Positions 25,806 through 44,390 are shown, counted from the stretch's first letter. The stretch: 64,000 nt of DNA from Cytidiella melzeri (GCA_022592445.1 JABYQR010000023.1:178778-242777); one strand, 5' to 3'. Notes: generated from the letters alone by a model not told the origin. Made by a program: numbers and translations.

Positions 25806-26242
25806 GTCGAACGGCTTCGAGGGCTTGAGGAGAGGTGTGGATGGATGGTGAGGTCGTCGGTGGCGGCGGCCTCAAGGCGTGACTGGGCGTCACATCATGC
25901 AGGCGCTGAAGATTGATCAGCCAAATAGCAGCCGCTTTCGCCAACTAGTGCCACTCAGAGTTAGCTACGATCCTCGATAGTATCAGCGTTGGCCATGGTC
26001 GGACGAAAACTCGCCGCTAGTCCAAGTCACTGCATATACGCATAGTTTCGTATTCAGAATGCAGGAGGCAATGAGACAAGGTATATGGTGAACAACTCAA
26101 GCATGTGAGCTGTCTGTGACTCTGACTGTTTACAGGATGAATACGCCCGGGGCTGCAAACACACGCAGCACTCAGTGGCAGCCCACTCGACTCCCGTCGC
26201 TTCACGCGAGATTGTTCTACACCCTCCTATACGAGAATCATC

Positions 26243-26322
26243 AGACGGTCTGGTGGGATTCCCTGATCGGGAAGGTTTGATGGATCAAAACGAATCCCAC
26301 CAGAACGTCTGGGAACGAGACT
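26243..26322. repeat. Short hairpin element related to the DUF6589-element ends
   Basis: CAGACGGTCTGGTGGGATTC (from 26243) and its near-perfect inverse GAATCCCACCAGAACGTCTG (from 26292) flank a short loop, and the right arm continues GGAACGAGACT. The tail AACGTCTGGGAACGAGACT differs by one base from the right terminus of the large element. It looks like a non-autonomous, partly decayed derivative (MITE). Confidence 0.6.
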
Positions 26323-26384
26323 AGTAATGGCTCTATCTTAGTCTCTCCCTCCTCACTTTGTTTCCGCGCCCTGACGAAGAATGC

Positions 26385-26410
26385 GTGCCCGAATCGTCTG
26401 GGACCGAGAC
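26385..26410. repeat. Solo terminus matching the DUF6589-element right end
   Basis: A 26-bp stretch equals the last 25 bp of the large element (51259-51283) except for one extra T. AGTCTC at 26340 and GAGACT at 26418, each next to ATCTT, hint at a separate small insertion, but a full duplication of 11 bp is not visible. Confidence 0.55.
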
Positions 26411-26625
26411 CAGGTACGAGACTATCTTAGTCCAAGTTGAAGTACTCAGCACTCAGCAACAATCCGCGCCATCAATTTCTCGTTTCGCCAGCTCGCCAAG
26501 CTACCATCTGGTAGGGGAATGCTTAGAAAATACAGGAGCATACTGTGCCCCCTGTCTCCTGTCTCCCTGCCTGACTTTTGGAACCGTGACTACTTGGGAA
26601 GTCATACAGCATGCGTGCAATCACC

Positions 26626-26632
26626 TATAAAG
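26626..26632 (+). promoter_or_regulatory. TATA box of ABC transporter 1
   Basis: TATAAAG, 55 bp before the ATG at 26681. Confidence 0.5.
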
Positions 26633-26680
26633 ACCACTGCTTCGGTTTACACGCTCTGTAAGAGCACCGGCTGACCACCA

Positions 26681-29600
26681 ATGAACCGTCTGTGGCGTCC
26701 CAAGCCTGTCGCTCCAAAGTTTGGCGAAGGGCAGATGCTACCGCAATTAGATGCTTCGTGAGTGCCCTTTTGAAACTGAAACTGAAACGCGACCATAGTA
26801 TGCCTACCTTCTTCGCAATAGCCTAGTTTCAAGATTGCTGTTCAGATGGCTGGACTCTCTTCTACGTGTCGGGTTCACTAGACCGCTTGAGAAAGAAGGT
26901 ATATACTCATCTGCTTCAACCGTACGTGTATCACTCAGTAATATGATCAGATCTGTGGCAACTCCCCCCTGCGATTCTTACCGAAACAGTAAGCACTGAA
27001 GTCGAGCGCAACTTTTACATGCGTTGTCCTGTAGATAAGCGGCCCCGAGCACTCCGTGCTGAATCTGGCGCACAATCTTCCCAAACACAAGTTCGGTATG
27101 ACATTAGTGACCGCAACACTATAGCCGACGTCGCTCTCGATGTCGAAAAGTATGGAGAAGCTCTCGAGGTGGCCTCGATACCGACGCAGAACGCAAATCC
27201 GGGACAGTCAAAAGAAGACTCGTCCCTCGCAGCCGCGTTATACATGACGTTTCGCTGGCAGTGGTGGATTGCTGGCCTGCTCAAGCTCGCATCTGGTACG
27301 CAAGCCTGTTTGTCACATTCATCCTCCCGGGCATAATTTTGCTCTAGACACTCTCAAGACTACGACGCCGCTTCTGAATCAGCGCCTCTTGACGTGGCTT
27401 ACAGCTTCCTATATGTTCTACAAGGCGGGACCCGAGGCAGCAGCAACCGCAGGTATGAATAAACCGCAGGGTATCGGCTATGGCATAGGGCTGGCTTTTG
27501 CGCTCTTCGCGCTGCAAGGTAAGGGTACATATTCCTCATTGCAAATGATAGCACGCTGATAAGATTCGCTGGCCTTCTAGAAGTCGCGAGTCTGGTGCGT
27601 ACTAACAACAATCGCTACACTACACGAAGGCTCATTTCACGCGCAACACATACATAGATGACGAATCACTTCATGCAAAGTCAGTGTCGACGCAAATCCA
27701 GCTCACTTTCAGGCCTTCTCCGCTCATCTTGCAATCCTACAGCGACAATGACTGTTGGTGTCGCGATCCGTACGGGGGTGAGTCTGGCACCCGTCTAATC
27801 ACATCCGACAAAGATAGAACCTTTGCTGTAGACAGTTGGTGCTATTTTTCGCAAGGCCTTGCGGCTAAGCGGGCGGGCTCGGCTCGCTCACAGTGTAGGT
27901 CAAGTGACGACGATGATAAGTACGGACGCTACCAGGCTTGACCACGGCTGTCAGTACGTACACAAGTACGTGTTTTCCCTCGACGTTGCACGCCTCTTAC
28001 TGAGCTCCTCGTAGTCTATGGGTTGCTCCGATACAGGTAGGTTTGACTCTTTGCTGTACGAGAGCCCTACCGTTTACACTGTCAGATTGCTGTTGGCATA
28101 GGACTCTTGATTGGCACGGTATGTCCACATTTTCTGAGAGGGAGACTGCTATCCTGACGTTAATGATCGCACAGCTTGGCTACTCGGCTCTCGTTGGGCT
28201 TGGTGCCATCCTCTTGGGAATACCGATCCAAGCTGTTCTTATCAAGATCGTGTACGACCAGCGGCAGAAAATGGTCGCCGTTACGGATCAGAGAATAGGA
28301 TTCACCACAGAGGTCCTACAAGGTATCCGGCTTATCAAGTTCTACGCATGGGAGAGCTTCTACTCTGGGAAAATTGCGGAAATGAGAGGGAGGGAACTAC
28401 AGAACGTGAAGAATTCTGCGTGAGAGCACATCTTACTTTACTTACTTACGCGGGACTTACACTCTACCGTGTGCTCTGCGAAGGCTCGCTCTTGCACTGA
28501 TGATCGCATGGGTCATTATGATGCCTGTCGTCGCGACGGTCTTATCATTCGTGAGTGTGACATGTTTTTTCCGCCGCTGTTGTTCGTAGCTGATGTATTG
28601 CGCCGAAGATCACATACTCACTTAGCGGCCACGATCTTACCGTCCCTACAATTTTCACCTCGTTGCAGTTCTTCAACGTAAGCACGGTCTAGCTTCATCC
28701 TGTCTCAAGGTGCTTAATGCCACAATTTCAAGATCCTTCACCAACAACTCGGATACTTGCCTTTCGCGTTTGCCGGGTGCGTACACATCATACTCACGCA
28801 TTGCATGAATCTAACCTACTGGTAATTCCTTAGTGCCGCAGATGCAGCCGTCGGGCTAACTCGCATCAGTACCTTTTTAACAGCAGAAGAGCTCGATGAG
28901 CCAAACACGATCGACGAGGAGAGTGAATTTGCGATCAGCGTCGAGGGTAGTTTTCAATGGGAGGCCACATACAATACTGCCGTCGAAGGTAAGAAAGCTA
29001 CCGAGGACGTCGCCGAGCATCCTTATGCAAACAAGAAGAACGGCAAAACGGAGGCCAGGGATAAGGTATCTATATTACCGACTACGATGTCTCAAGATTC
29101 GGCAAAGAATAAGATCAAACCTCAAGCCGAGGAAGACAAACCGTTCGAGCTCAAAAATCTCAAGCTTGAGATCACCAAAGGCTCGTTTGTTGCCGTTGTC
29201 GGCCGAGTTGCTAGTGGGAAGGTTAGTTCAGCGTTGCGAACGGCTGTACGTATGTTCAGATACTGACCTCCTACGTCCGACAGAGCTCTCTACTACAAGC
29301 CCTTATTGGAGAAATGAAGAAAGTCAATGGCACTGTAAGTTTTGAGTCATGAAGATTGTTCTCCACCGCTAATGGTGGCCAAAATTTTGACCTGCAGTGT
29401 GTGTTCTCGTCACCGGCTGCATATGTCCCGCAGTCGTCTTGGATTATGAACGCGACCCTACGGGACAACATCATCTTCGGTCGCGCCGAGGACGAGGAGA
29501 AGCTGCAAGAAGTCATTCGTGCTTGTTGTCTTGAGAAGGACCTTGAGATGCTGCCCAACGGCGAGTACACTGAGATTGGAGAGAAAGGCATCAACTTGAG

Positions 29601-32600
29601 TGGTATGTCTTGAGCCCATTGTCCGGAAGGATGCAAATACTGACATGATGTGCAGGCGGTCAGAAGGTACTTGCATTACCCTGTGATGGGCGATGTTCTT
29701 ACACTGATAATCGCCTGTAGGCTCGTGTGTCACTCGCTCGTGCAGCGTATTCTGGTGTCGATATCATCCTCATGGACGATTCTCTGAGCGCATTTGATGC
29801 GCATGTTGGCAAGGCGATCTTGGAGGACTGTCTGCTCTCTGGTCCATTGGCAGGGAAGACGAGAGTCTTGGTAACGCACGCCCTCCATGTTCTTCACAGG
29901 ACGGATTATATCTATGTGGTGGACGATGGTGCAGTGGTAGAGCAGGGAACGTATCAGGTTAGCGGTTCATACACTCAAATTTAAGCTCCTTGGAATCTTG
30001 AGTTCGTGATCTCCTTTAGGAACTGATGAGGGACAGCGTGCTTTTCTCTCGTGTCATGGAAGAGTACGGCACTCGCGCACAGGGGCGTCAAGCAGACCAC
30101 GCCGGCATACCAGAGGCTAACACTGAGAAAATCCAGGACCGCGTCAGAGACAGCTCGTGCGAGAAGGGCGTTCTTATGCAAGAAGAGGAGAGGATAACAG
30201 GCGCAGTATCTGGCACGGTTTACAAGAAGTACTTCCAATACGCAGGTGGCTTCATTCGGTTACCTATCATTCTGCTGTTCCTGGCAGGCTTCCAAGCAGC
30301 ACAAGGCAAGCCTGTTTGATGACGACTGTTAGGGCCCACTTCAACTTTGCAATACGCAGTCTCCAATTCTTTGTTCCTTGGATTCTGGACCTCCCAGAGT
30401 ATTGATGGCTTCACCCAAGTTGACTACATTGCCGTTTATGCTGCCCTTGGTGCTGCCGTGGGCCTATTCTCATTCGCTTGCATCTATTATATTTGGTAGG
30501 CTCGTGTTTGTTCTACTATCGACATCGTCGCTTTAAACATCGCTGTATCAGTATCACTGGCGTTAACGCGGGGTTCAACATGTTCAAGGCAAGTTTGTCA
30601 GGGGTGTTGCATTCGTCGGTGGCTTTTTTCGACACCACACCTATGGGTCTGTCGTCATTACTCCTCATTAGATAACTGGTACTGATGTTACCTTAGGTCG
30701 TGTGCTATCTCGGTTGTCAAAGGATCAGGACACCATTGACACCGAAATTGCACTTATCGCCTTCGTTTTATTAACATTAGCCAGGTTAGTGCAAAGTCCA
30801 AGGCACTTGGTATGCCGCAAGTAACATGTTATGTGATAGCTCCATTATTGGGACCGCTGCTCTTGTCTTCTACACGTTTCCGCTACTGGGAATAGCGTTT
30901 GCTCCGCTGACAATTCTCTACTACCTCTTCGCTGTGTTTTATCGACGAACATCGGTCGAAGTGAAGCGCCTAGATTCCCTCATGCGATCAGCGCTCTATG
31001 GATCATACTCCGGTACATTTATATTCTCATTTGGAATCAATTACTTGAATCTGACGATAGTCCCCAGAAACGTTGACAGGCTTGAGTACGGTCAGGGCGT
31101 ATCGTGAACAGGCAGGTGTTCGCCTTCACAACTTGTCCAAAATCTCAACAAAGCACCGTCATTAGACCCGTTTCATCCGTACCACTGATCACGGTCTTGA
31201 CATGGAGAACCGTGCCTACTTCATTACAATAGCCATTCAACGATGGCTGGGTGTGCGTCTCGACGTCTTGGGCAACCTGCTTATCCTCGGGATCGCATTG
31301 TTTGCAGCAGGATCCCGGAAGACCGTTGACCCAGGCAAGGTCGGTGTAGTGCTTTCGTACACGTTGAGCAGTACGTCCCTCGTTACCTCGATGGAAGATA
31401 CTGCGATATGTCACTGACGCGCACCATAGTAACCCAGACTCTGTGTACGTCCCGCCGTCTCAAGTGAAGCTCTGCTGGCATTCCTGCTCACGTTGTCCAT
31501 CAGCTGAATTGGTATCGACTTATGCTCAAAACGAGCAAAACTTCAATGCGGTTGAGCGGGTTTGTACTGTCTCTATTTCTGGCCTGCTCGAATCTGCTCA
31601 ATCGCGTTGTTGACGCAGGTCTTACATTATACTGAGTTACCAGCTGAGGGATCACTGACGACTCCAGACGATCCTCCCCCTTCCTGGCCCACAAAAGGAG
31701 ATATCAGCTTCGAATCAGTCGAGATGGCCTATCGCGAAGGCCTTCCACCTGTGTTGAAGAGCGTCAGCTTTAATGTGAGAGCAGGCGAAAAGGTAGGATT
31801 GCACTTAAGTGTTATACCTCACTGCAGGTCCCCTTAAAATGGGTTGCGTAGATCGGTATCGTTGGGCGCACAGGTGCAGGGAAGAGTTCGTTGCTGCAAG
31901 CCCTTTTCCGGTACGCGTATCTGCTACTTTTGCTGTATCTCTTTTGATAATTCCCTACGATCAGAGTCGTGAATTTGCAAGCGGGCAGTATCTCAATAGA
32001 TGGTCGGGATATTGCTGCTATCGGTTTAAATACCCTCCGCAGTCGGCTTGCGCTGGTTCCTCAAGATAACACGCTGTTTCTTGGAACGCTGAGGGATAAT
32101 CTGTATGTATCGCGATCTGCAAACACTGTCTAGTCACATTCTGATCGTTTACTAATCTTCGGCGTAACTTGAAGCGATCCGCTAGCATCTCGGACCGATG
32201 CAGAGCTCATTGATGCACTCAAGAAGGCTGGACTAATATCGGAAGATGGCACCCCAGCTCAAGCGAAGTTCAATTTGGATGCACCCGTCAATGACGAAGG
32301 TATGATGAGTTACAAGCCATGTACTCGAGATCAGGCACATCTTTTTCACAGGATCAAACTACAGCGCTGGAGAGAAACAGCTGGTTGCGTTGTGCAGAGC
32401 ACTGATCAAGAATAGCAAAATAACTGTTCTGGTACGCTTTCGATACCTTAAAAGGCTAACTGCCAGCGTTATAATCATTTGTCCAGGATGAAGCCACAAG
32501 TAGCGTAGACGCAGAGACAGACGCGAAGCTGCAGCGGATTATACAGACCCAGTTTGCGTCCTCCTCCACGTTGCTCTGCATAGCACACCGACTCAACACC

Positions 32601-32833
32601 ATCAGTATGTTGTACTTCGCCTGCACGAATACTGGAACTCATGGTTCTCGATAGGCTTCTACGACCGCGTTCTGGTCATGGACAACGGTCAAGTAGCAGA
32701 ATTTGACACTCCGCTACGTCTGTTCGATAACGAGAGATCTATCTTTCGCTCGCTTTGTAACGAGGCTTCGTTGACGCGGCGAGATATCGTGCGCATACGA
32801 TATAGTCTGACTGGGTACGAGTCGCGCTCATAG
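26681..32833 (+). CDS. ABCC-type full transporter, copy 1 (Yor1-like)
   Basis: A chain of about 27 exons (first: 26681-26757, 26822-26898, 26951-27295, 27348-27518) gives a protein of roughly 1,400 residues with the order TMD1-NBD1-TMD2-NBD2. TMD1 includes [23 protein letters not shown]1 has the Q-loop region [20 protein letters not shown] and a signature ([14 protein letters not shown]) split by an 11-nt exon at 29656-29666. NBD2 has [24 protein letters not shown] and [12 protein letters not shown]. Relatives export organic anions and drugs such as oligomycin at the plasma membrane. In NBD1 the Walker A reads GRVASGKSS, with Ala at a normally invariant Gly. Two introns use GC-AG borders (30306, 31112). 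The frame is otherwise intact, and a paralogue lies 570 bp downstream. Confidence 0.88.
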
Positions 32834-33404
32834 AGTTGCATTGAAGTCATCCATTTACCATTCCTGTTGTATAACACCGACTGCCCCGCTCAGTAGATAA
32901 GCCACCTCAACTTTGTAACTCAACATCCCCAATCTAGACTGTATCAAAATTACAACTCGCTATCCCCAGCTACAGCAAATACCACACAGTCGATGCCATC
33001 ACTATGTTGCCTTCGTTAATCGGCTTCAATGCATGGCTTTGATGAGACCTGAACCTCACTTGTGCGTTGCCAACATTGGCATGGCAGAGGCTACAAGGTC
33101 CTTTCGCATGTCTGATTGAAGACCTCGGTATCTTAGGAGTGTTCATATCGTAGCCGACGGCCAACTTCCAGGAGAATGGCGCGGTGGTATCAAAGCACGC
33201 GCCAATGCTTACTGTTGGTGAATGACGAATACGGCCCTCGGCGCGGTGTCAAGCCGGCGCGGACCAATCGACGCGTCCTGATTCGTATGCGTCCACGTGG
33301 TCCTTACGCAGTCGCACAAGACAGTATATAAGCTGGGGCAACTTGCGCAATCTCAGCGAATCGTGTCGAATTTTCAGCTCGCGACCTTGGCCTGCAAATA
33401 CTAT
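32834..33404. other. Spacer between tandem ABC transporters
   Basis: Terminator region of copy 1 and promoter of copy 2. No additional gene. Confidence 0.5.
33325..33332 (+). promoter_or_regulatory. TATA box of ABC transporter 2
   Basis: TATATAAG, 80 bp before the ATG at 33405. Confidence 0.6.
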
Positions 33405-39670
<6,266 letters not shown>

Positions 39671-40504
39671 AAGTCATAGATAATATAGTAATGATGTTGG
39701 ATTGCCAACGGACTGATGATAATTACCTCAATACTAGTGTACCTCAAGGACCTGTGTTTTCGGGTCGCGAATGCTTCTAGTCCTTTTACAGCGAGTGGCT
39801 ATGAATCGACGCAATGCGTTGTTGTGAGGGACAACATTGACATGACGGTCCACTTCACATGCAACGGAAGTCATGCATATGCATGATTGGGGGAGGCGTC
39901 ACTCACGAAATATTGCGTCCGAGCCACAAAAAAAAAGACATTCAGGAGCGACCTTTGCTTGCTACAAGGTTCCTTTCATATGCTTTGAGTGTTGTACAGA
40001 GTGAAGCGCTGAGTTGCAGCTATGGAATACACACGAGGGAAAGAAGACTACATAGCACAACAGAAAATGCGGCAATACAGCAGGAACAGTAAGGACATCA
40101 GAGGGCAGCGAGTCGCCAGTGAGTCGGTAACAACTCGTGCACGCGAGAGCTAAGTACCCTGGAAGCCGCCAAGCACCTTTCAACCTCCCCAGCTTGTCTG
40201 AATGCGCGCACGGTAAAGCCTCGTGAGCACATTGAGACAAGCTGGGGAGGTCAAAAATTGGGTGGACGAGGTCGCACGGGGCATCGAAAACATCCTCGCT
40301 TAGGATCGACTCGTCTGCTTGGAAGCTATCAGTCTTCAGCTTGCTCCAATCCCATTTATAATCTGCGCATTGCTCGTGCATCTCGCAGCTAGCCCCAAGG
40401 TTCTCAATCCTCAGGACGGGCGCAGCGTGAACCAGGCTCCAGTGCCGGAAAGTTAGAGTGCAGCGCGGCGGGCTCCTCGTCCTCCTCCTCCGAGTTGTCG
40501 CCGG
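39671..40504. other. Intergenic, duplicated at about 51.87-52.28 kb
   Basis: No gene. Much of it (about 39675-40200) aligns with 51875-52280, showing that the ABC 3' flank was copied together with the zinc-finger gene. Confidence 0.7.
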
Positions 40505-41305
40505 CTAGCTCAGGCTCCTGAGCTGCAATGAGGTCCGGGTCGACTCGCCTGAATGTTCATGCTGCTTGCGATGGCGATATAATGCGCTAGGGTTGCGCCA
40601 AGACTTGCCGCATTGCTTGCATGAGAAAGATCTATTGGCACTGCAGAGATATACTTCATCAGCACTAGGAAGCAACGATCGACAGCGAGGAAGACATACT
40701 GCTTGCTCACATGCATGTTCATGTTGTATTCCTGGGTGTCGACGTGGTCGCATCCAGGGTACTGGCACTGATATGGTTTGCTAGTCAATGTATGAGTCAG
40801 TCATCGTTGAATTCACCGCTATTAGTACACCACATACTGCTCTTTGCATAAATGCACCCGCAGCCGCCTGCCCAGGTCGAAAGCAGTGACCCTTTTCCGC
40901 ATGAAAACCCGGGGCTTGTTTCCTTCGCAAAATCGACACCGGAGTGTCGTCGCATGCTAAAGGGAGGGGGGAGATGAGTAAGAGGCGACATAGCTGATGA
41001 CCCTCGCGCATGCGTATGCTGCTGACTTACAGGGGACTGTGCGACCAGGGCCTCATGCTTTGCGGCCGCCACGTCGCGAACATTCTAATGGTTAGGTAAG
41101 CGTTGGCCTTTGTAGTATGTAGGATAACGCATGAATGACTTACATCACGACCATAGGCCCTGTTGCGGTAATCGCCCAACTTCTCTAAGCGAATAGGCCC
41201 AACCAAGGTACAAGTTTCGTTGTCGCAGTGATCCTCAGCCTGGTTCACTGCGACGACGAAACTTGCGCGTGAAGGTGAAAACAGCGAGGACGAGGAGGTG
41301 AACAT
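40505..41305 (-). CDS. C2H2 zinc-finger protein
   Basis: Five exons (41305-41144, 41084-41031, 40956-40838, 40780-40700, 40640-40505) give 183 residues with all phases matching. Two fingers are textbook: CQYPGCDHVDTQEYNMNMH with VSKH (C-x4-C-x12-H-x3-H) and CKQCGKSWRNPSALYRH with RKQH (C-x2-C-x12-H-x3-H), joined by an HANRSF linker. A weaker one precedes (CRFC ... HLCKEH, then KPYQC). Likely a nuclear DNA-binding protein; target unknown. The C-terminus stops soon after HSGEST, while the diverged copy at 52.3 kb continues into an acidic tail that is out of frame here. Exon 1 lies antisense to another plausible frame (41298-41675), so the true 5' end is uncertain. Confidence 0.68.
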
Positions 41306-41675
41306 CGAAGACTATTGGGCGCCGAGTTGGGAACCGCAGGCAAGAGACTCTGTTCCAATATATGAGGACTACGAGCAAGCAGCTGAGCAGAGAGACAGTG
41401 TTGAAGGGGAGATGAAATACGACATACCTCGTACTTCTATCTATGATCGCGCGCGGCGTCTGTTTACCGAGAAGTTCCCACTGGGCAATGTAGCTGGTGT
41501 CCCCGTCGACGCCAACCACAGTGATGCTCACACTGCGTACGAAGCAGCTCTTGGCCACTTGCTGCACGGTGAAGAAGCTTGTTCGCCGTTTACCTCAAAG
41601 CTGGACTGGGAGATAGGTAATTGGGCGAAACTGAGGGGAGTAGTCAAACGGCTTCCACGGAGCTTTTGGCTGTAG
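41298..41675 (+). pseudogene. Possible fragment of a KDZ/Plavaka-type transposon protein
   Basis: An open frame of about 125 residues with an acidic start (GENSEDEEVNIEDYW, frame continuing upstream) and the block FTSKLDWEIGNWAKLRG. That block resembles a conserved N-terminal stretch I associate with Plavaka/KDZ-type transposon proteins of basidiomycetes. It ends at a TAG and nothing downstream continues it. It overlaps exon 1 of the zinc-finger gene on the other strand, and only one of the two can be the real coding strand there. Confidence 0.35.
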
Positions 41676-42240
41676 ACGAGGTAAATGTTGAGTTGGATAT
41701 GCATGAGGCGAAAAATTAGTCACCTGTGTGATTACTAGGTGCGAGAATGTGAGTTCTCGATGCGTCCTCCGCGACGTTGTGCGTGGAAACGCGGAAGTCG
41801 TTGGGAAGGGATGAGAAACACGAGATGTGGTGGTCGAGGCGGGTGAGATGTGAGTAGGAATAAGAGTCGATGGTCGAAGGTCTTGATGCCTTCCCCGTAC
41901 AAAGCCACTACCTATATACAGCCAGCGGTCATCTACATATCACCGGGTCTGTGGCATATGAACAAGGTGAGTTACCTACGGTAGGTTTTGTGAAGGAGAA
42001 TAAACAAAGACGAACGAGAATGAGTCAATGGCTAGCCTGGCTTATCACGAGAGGGGAGTGGCGAGATTGCGAGAGTCAGTGGCATACGAACGCGAACGGA
42101 CAAAGAACCAAAGATGAGGTTGTACACCAGTAGGTCGAAGCGGGTGGATTGTTTGCCACTCGTTCCTTTGTGGCGTTTGTACATGGGCTTACAGAGAGCG
42201 ACTAGGACTGTCATGCCAGAGGTCCCGAAGCTGAGACCGG
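41676..42240. other. Intergenic, no gene seen
   Basis: No recognisable coding content between the zinc-finger region and the transporter 3' end. Confidence 0.5.
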
Positions 42241-43800
42241 CTACCTGCTATTCGCCCTTGCATTGTTCGTGATGAGGCCATTGTCATGGGCGTAGCGTAT
42301 GGCTTCTACTATCGGGAGATATGGAAGAGTGTATGAGAGCGTCCTCTTGGCGCCATCACTCCGAAAGACCGCATTACACGCCTCTATATGCATGGTATGT
42401 TTGAAGGTGTTCTGGTATCTTGCTGTCGTTGCCTGCTGATTTGGATCCTTCAACTCAACGTACAAGGGTGGTACCATAATTCCCGTAATCAATTTATCTG
42501 ACAAGACGGAGCTTGCGATGGAAAATGCCCGACCTGCCCAATTCCTGGTGATGTACTCGAGTCTGGATGGACTGTGCCTCCGCGGGACGCACAGCGGATA
42601 CGGGACACTCTTCAGAAGATACACCAAAGGCCTTGCCAGCGTCTCGTTATTCAATTGTGCCAGCGCGCTTCCTAACTGTAACGTACGAGAGGTCAACCTG
42701 GGAAGCACGAAGTTGCATGTCAGATTGTAACACACCCATGCGAGATTCGCCATCATCCTCGTCTCTTGATCCGCCAACTTCATGTACTCCTCTATGGGCC
42801 AAACCCCTCGAATGCTGCTTACCCAGTTTTCCAGAGCCGTCTGCTGCTTCAAAGTCTGAAGCTGCGTAGCGATGGTGACAATCTTCACGCGAACGTCAGC
42901 GAACCAGTCATTCGTAGACCTGGGCTTCTCGATATTTGTCTTGCCCTCGCAGCTGATCCACATTATTACGATGTCCGAATTCAACGACAACAGAGACACC
43001 AGGATGGACACGTTACGGAGCCTCACGGCTTTGCGTCCGGACTTTGGTGGAAGCACCATGAGTATGAACGAGGTAGCCGAGCCTAACGACAGACAATATC
43101 AGCATCTCTTTACGATCTGAGCACGTTTAGCTGCTTGCCGATGGAGACCAATGTCCATCGCCTCGAAGCAATCCCCCAACAAGTATCCGAATTGCCGAAG
43201 ACGGAAATATGGCAATCCAGCGATGAGTAGCCTACATGAGCACCCAGGTAACCTGTTGAATCAGATCAGAGAGAGCGAACGTTCATATGAGATGTCAATG
43301 ACTCACGAAGGCGAGCAATACACCTGGAAGGTACGTTAGAGGTGTGAAGAGCCGGAAGAATGTGGCAGAGAACAATACCACTCCGGCGATGACAACCAGA
43401 CCAAACCGATTGCCGCCACCACTTCCAGACCCCACACCACGTTGTTCTTTAGATTTACGTCGTCATGTTCAGAAAAAATATCCTTATCAATGTACCAGCT
43501 GACTAAACCGAGAACGCCACCGGCGAACGTACCTGTCAACCGCGTAATGAGGCTACACCCCCGTTAGAGCTAGACTTGTCGTTTGAGGAACGTGCTTGAT
43601 AATCTGACGATGTTCATGGTAGCTTGGGCGCAACGCTTTCAAGCTCGTCGAGTTGTTCCTCACAGCACGTCCAGCCTCCAAGGGTCTCAGAATCCTACAC
43701 CCGAGCAACAAACCTCCGTCGAATGCAAGGTTGAGGTTGTCATCGAGCTTGCATAGTTTTAGAATCTGGCATCTCGTAGACTGTCTCAGATTGTAAGAGA
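42241..43800 (-). pseudogene. FUSC/ArAE_2-type putative transporter, 5' part apparently missing
   Basis: The C-terminal half of a fungal "putative ER transporter, 6TM N-terminal" (ArAE_2/FUSC-like) protein is clear. On the minus strand come RLTGTFAGGVLGLVSWYI, then GNRFGLVVIAGVVLFSATFF and RLFTPLTYLPGVLLAF. RRWTLVSIG is spliced over a GC-AG intron (43138-43083) to SATSFILMVLPPKSGRKAVR, and a long soluble tail ends at 42241. Family members are thought to move aromatic or organic anions. Normally about 500 residues with six membrane segments precede this. Only about 600 bp lie between here and the ABC pseudogene, and I find no such segments there. So the 5' end was probably lost by rearrangement, though an unresolved intron near 43480 keeps this open. 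Confidence 0.6.
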
Positions 43801-44171
43801 CGTTTGCAGCTAAGCAGACCTAGGCACACTTACCGTGAAGATAGGAGGGGTAGGCGTCGTCCTCTATGAAGGACTTTTTCACACAGTGGCAGTCGGATGT
43901 GACCTCATGGGCAATGGCGTACGGGCCCTGCGCCAACGCACATGACTGCGTAAAGACAAGTGTCAGTTGGAAGCCCAGTTTGTAGATGCGAATTCGACTC
44001 ACCATTGAAGGGAGAATTCTGGCAAAGAGCTCAGACTCGGAGCGCCAGTGGCCAGCTCACGAAATACAAGCGCCGCTCGAACGCCACGATTTCACCAATT
44101 GCCTTTCCGAGTCACGACTCTTACCGACTCGCAACACTCGCTTCACTCCGAGTCCCAAAAACTACTAGTTG

Positions 44172-44390
44172 CTTAGAAAGCCCTTCTTAGTCGGCTTGAA
44201 ATGCTACCTCAAGACAGCGCTTTGCTCCTGGGAGCGTATCCCAACCACACGAGGGCTACACGTTGATTGACTTGGTAGCGACCCCGAGGCAATGCAGACT
44301 CGCTTGTCGCGCTTGGCTTCAACGACAGAAGCAAAGTTCAACCAAGGCGCGCTTTGACATTGAAGCATGATGAAGGTAGGCTGAATCGAG
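44172..44390 (+). pseudogene. ABC transporter copy 3, remnant part A
   Basis: Aligns with NBD2 of copy 2 (about 38876-39141): the words agtcggctt, acctcaagacagc, cctggga and gcgaccccgaggc are shared. Stops and indels abolish the frame. The matching next part lies at 51296, beyond the inserted element. Confidence 0.8.

Larger units (their letters stand above)
25806..26680. other. Divergent intergenic region with transposon-end fragments
   Basis: Upstream of both RPS14 and the first ABC transporter. It contains two fragments resembling the termini of the 44.6-51.3 kb element (separate entries) and the ABC promoter. Confidence 0.6.
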
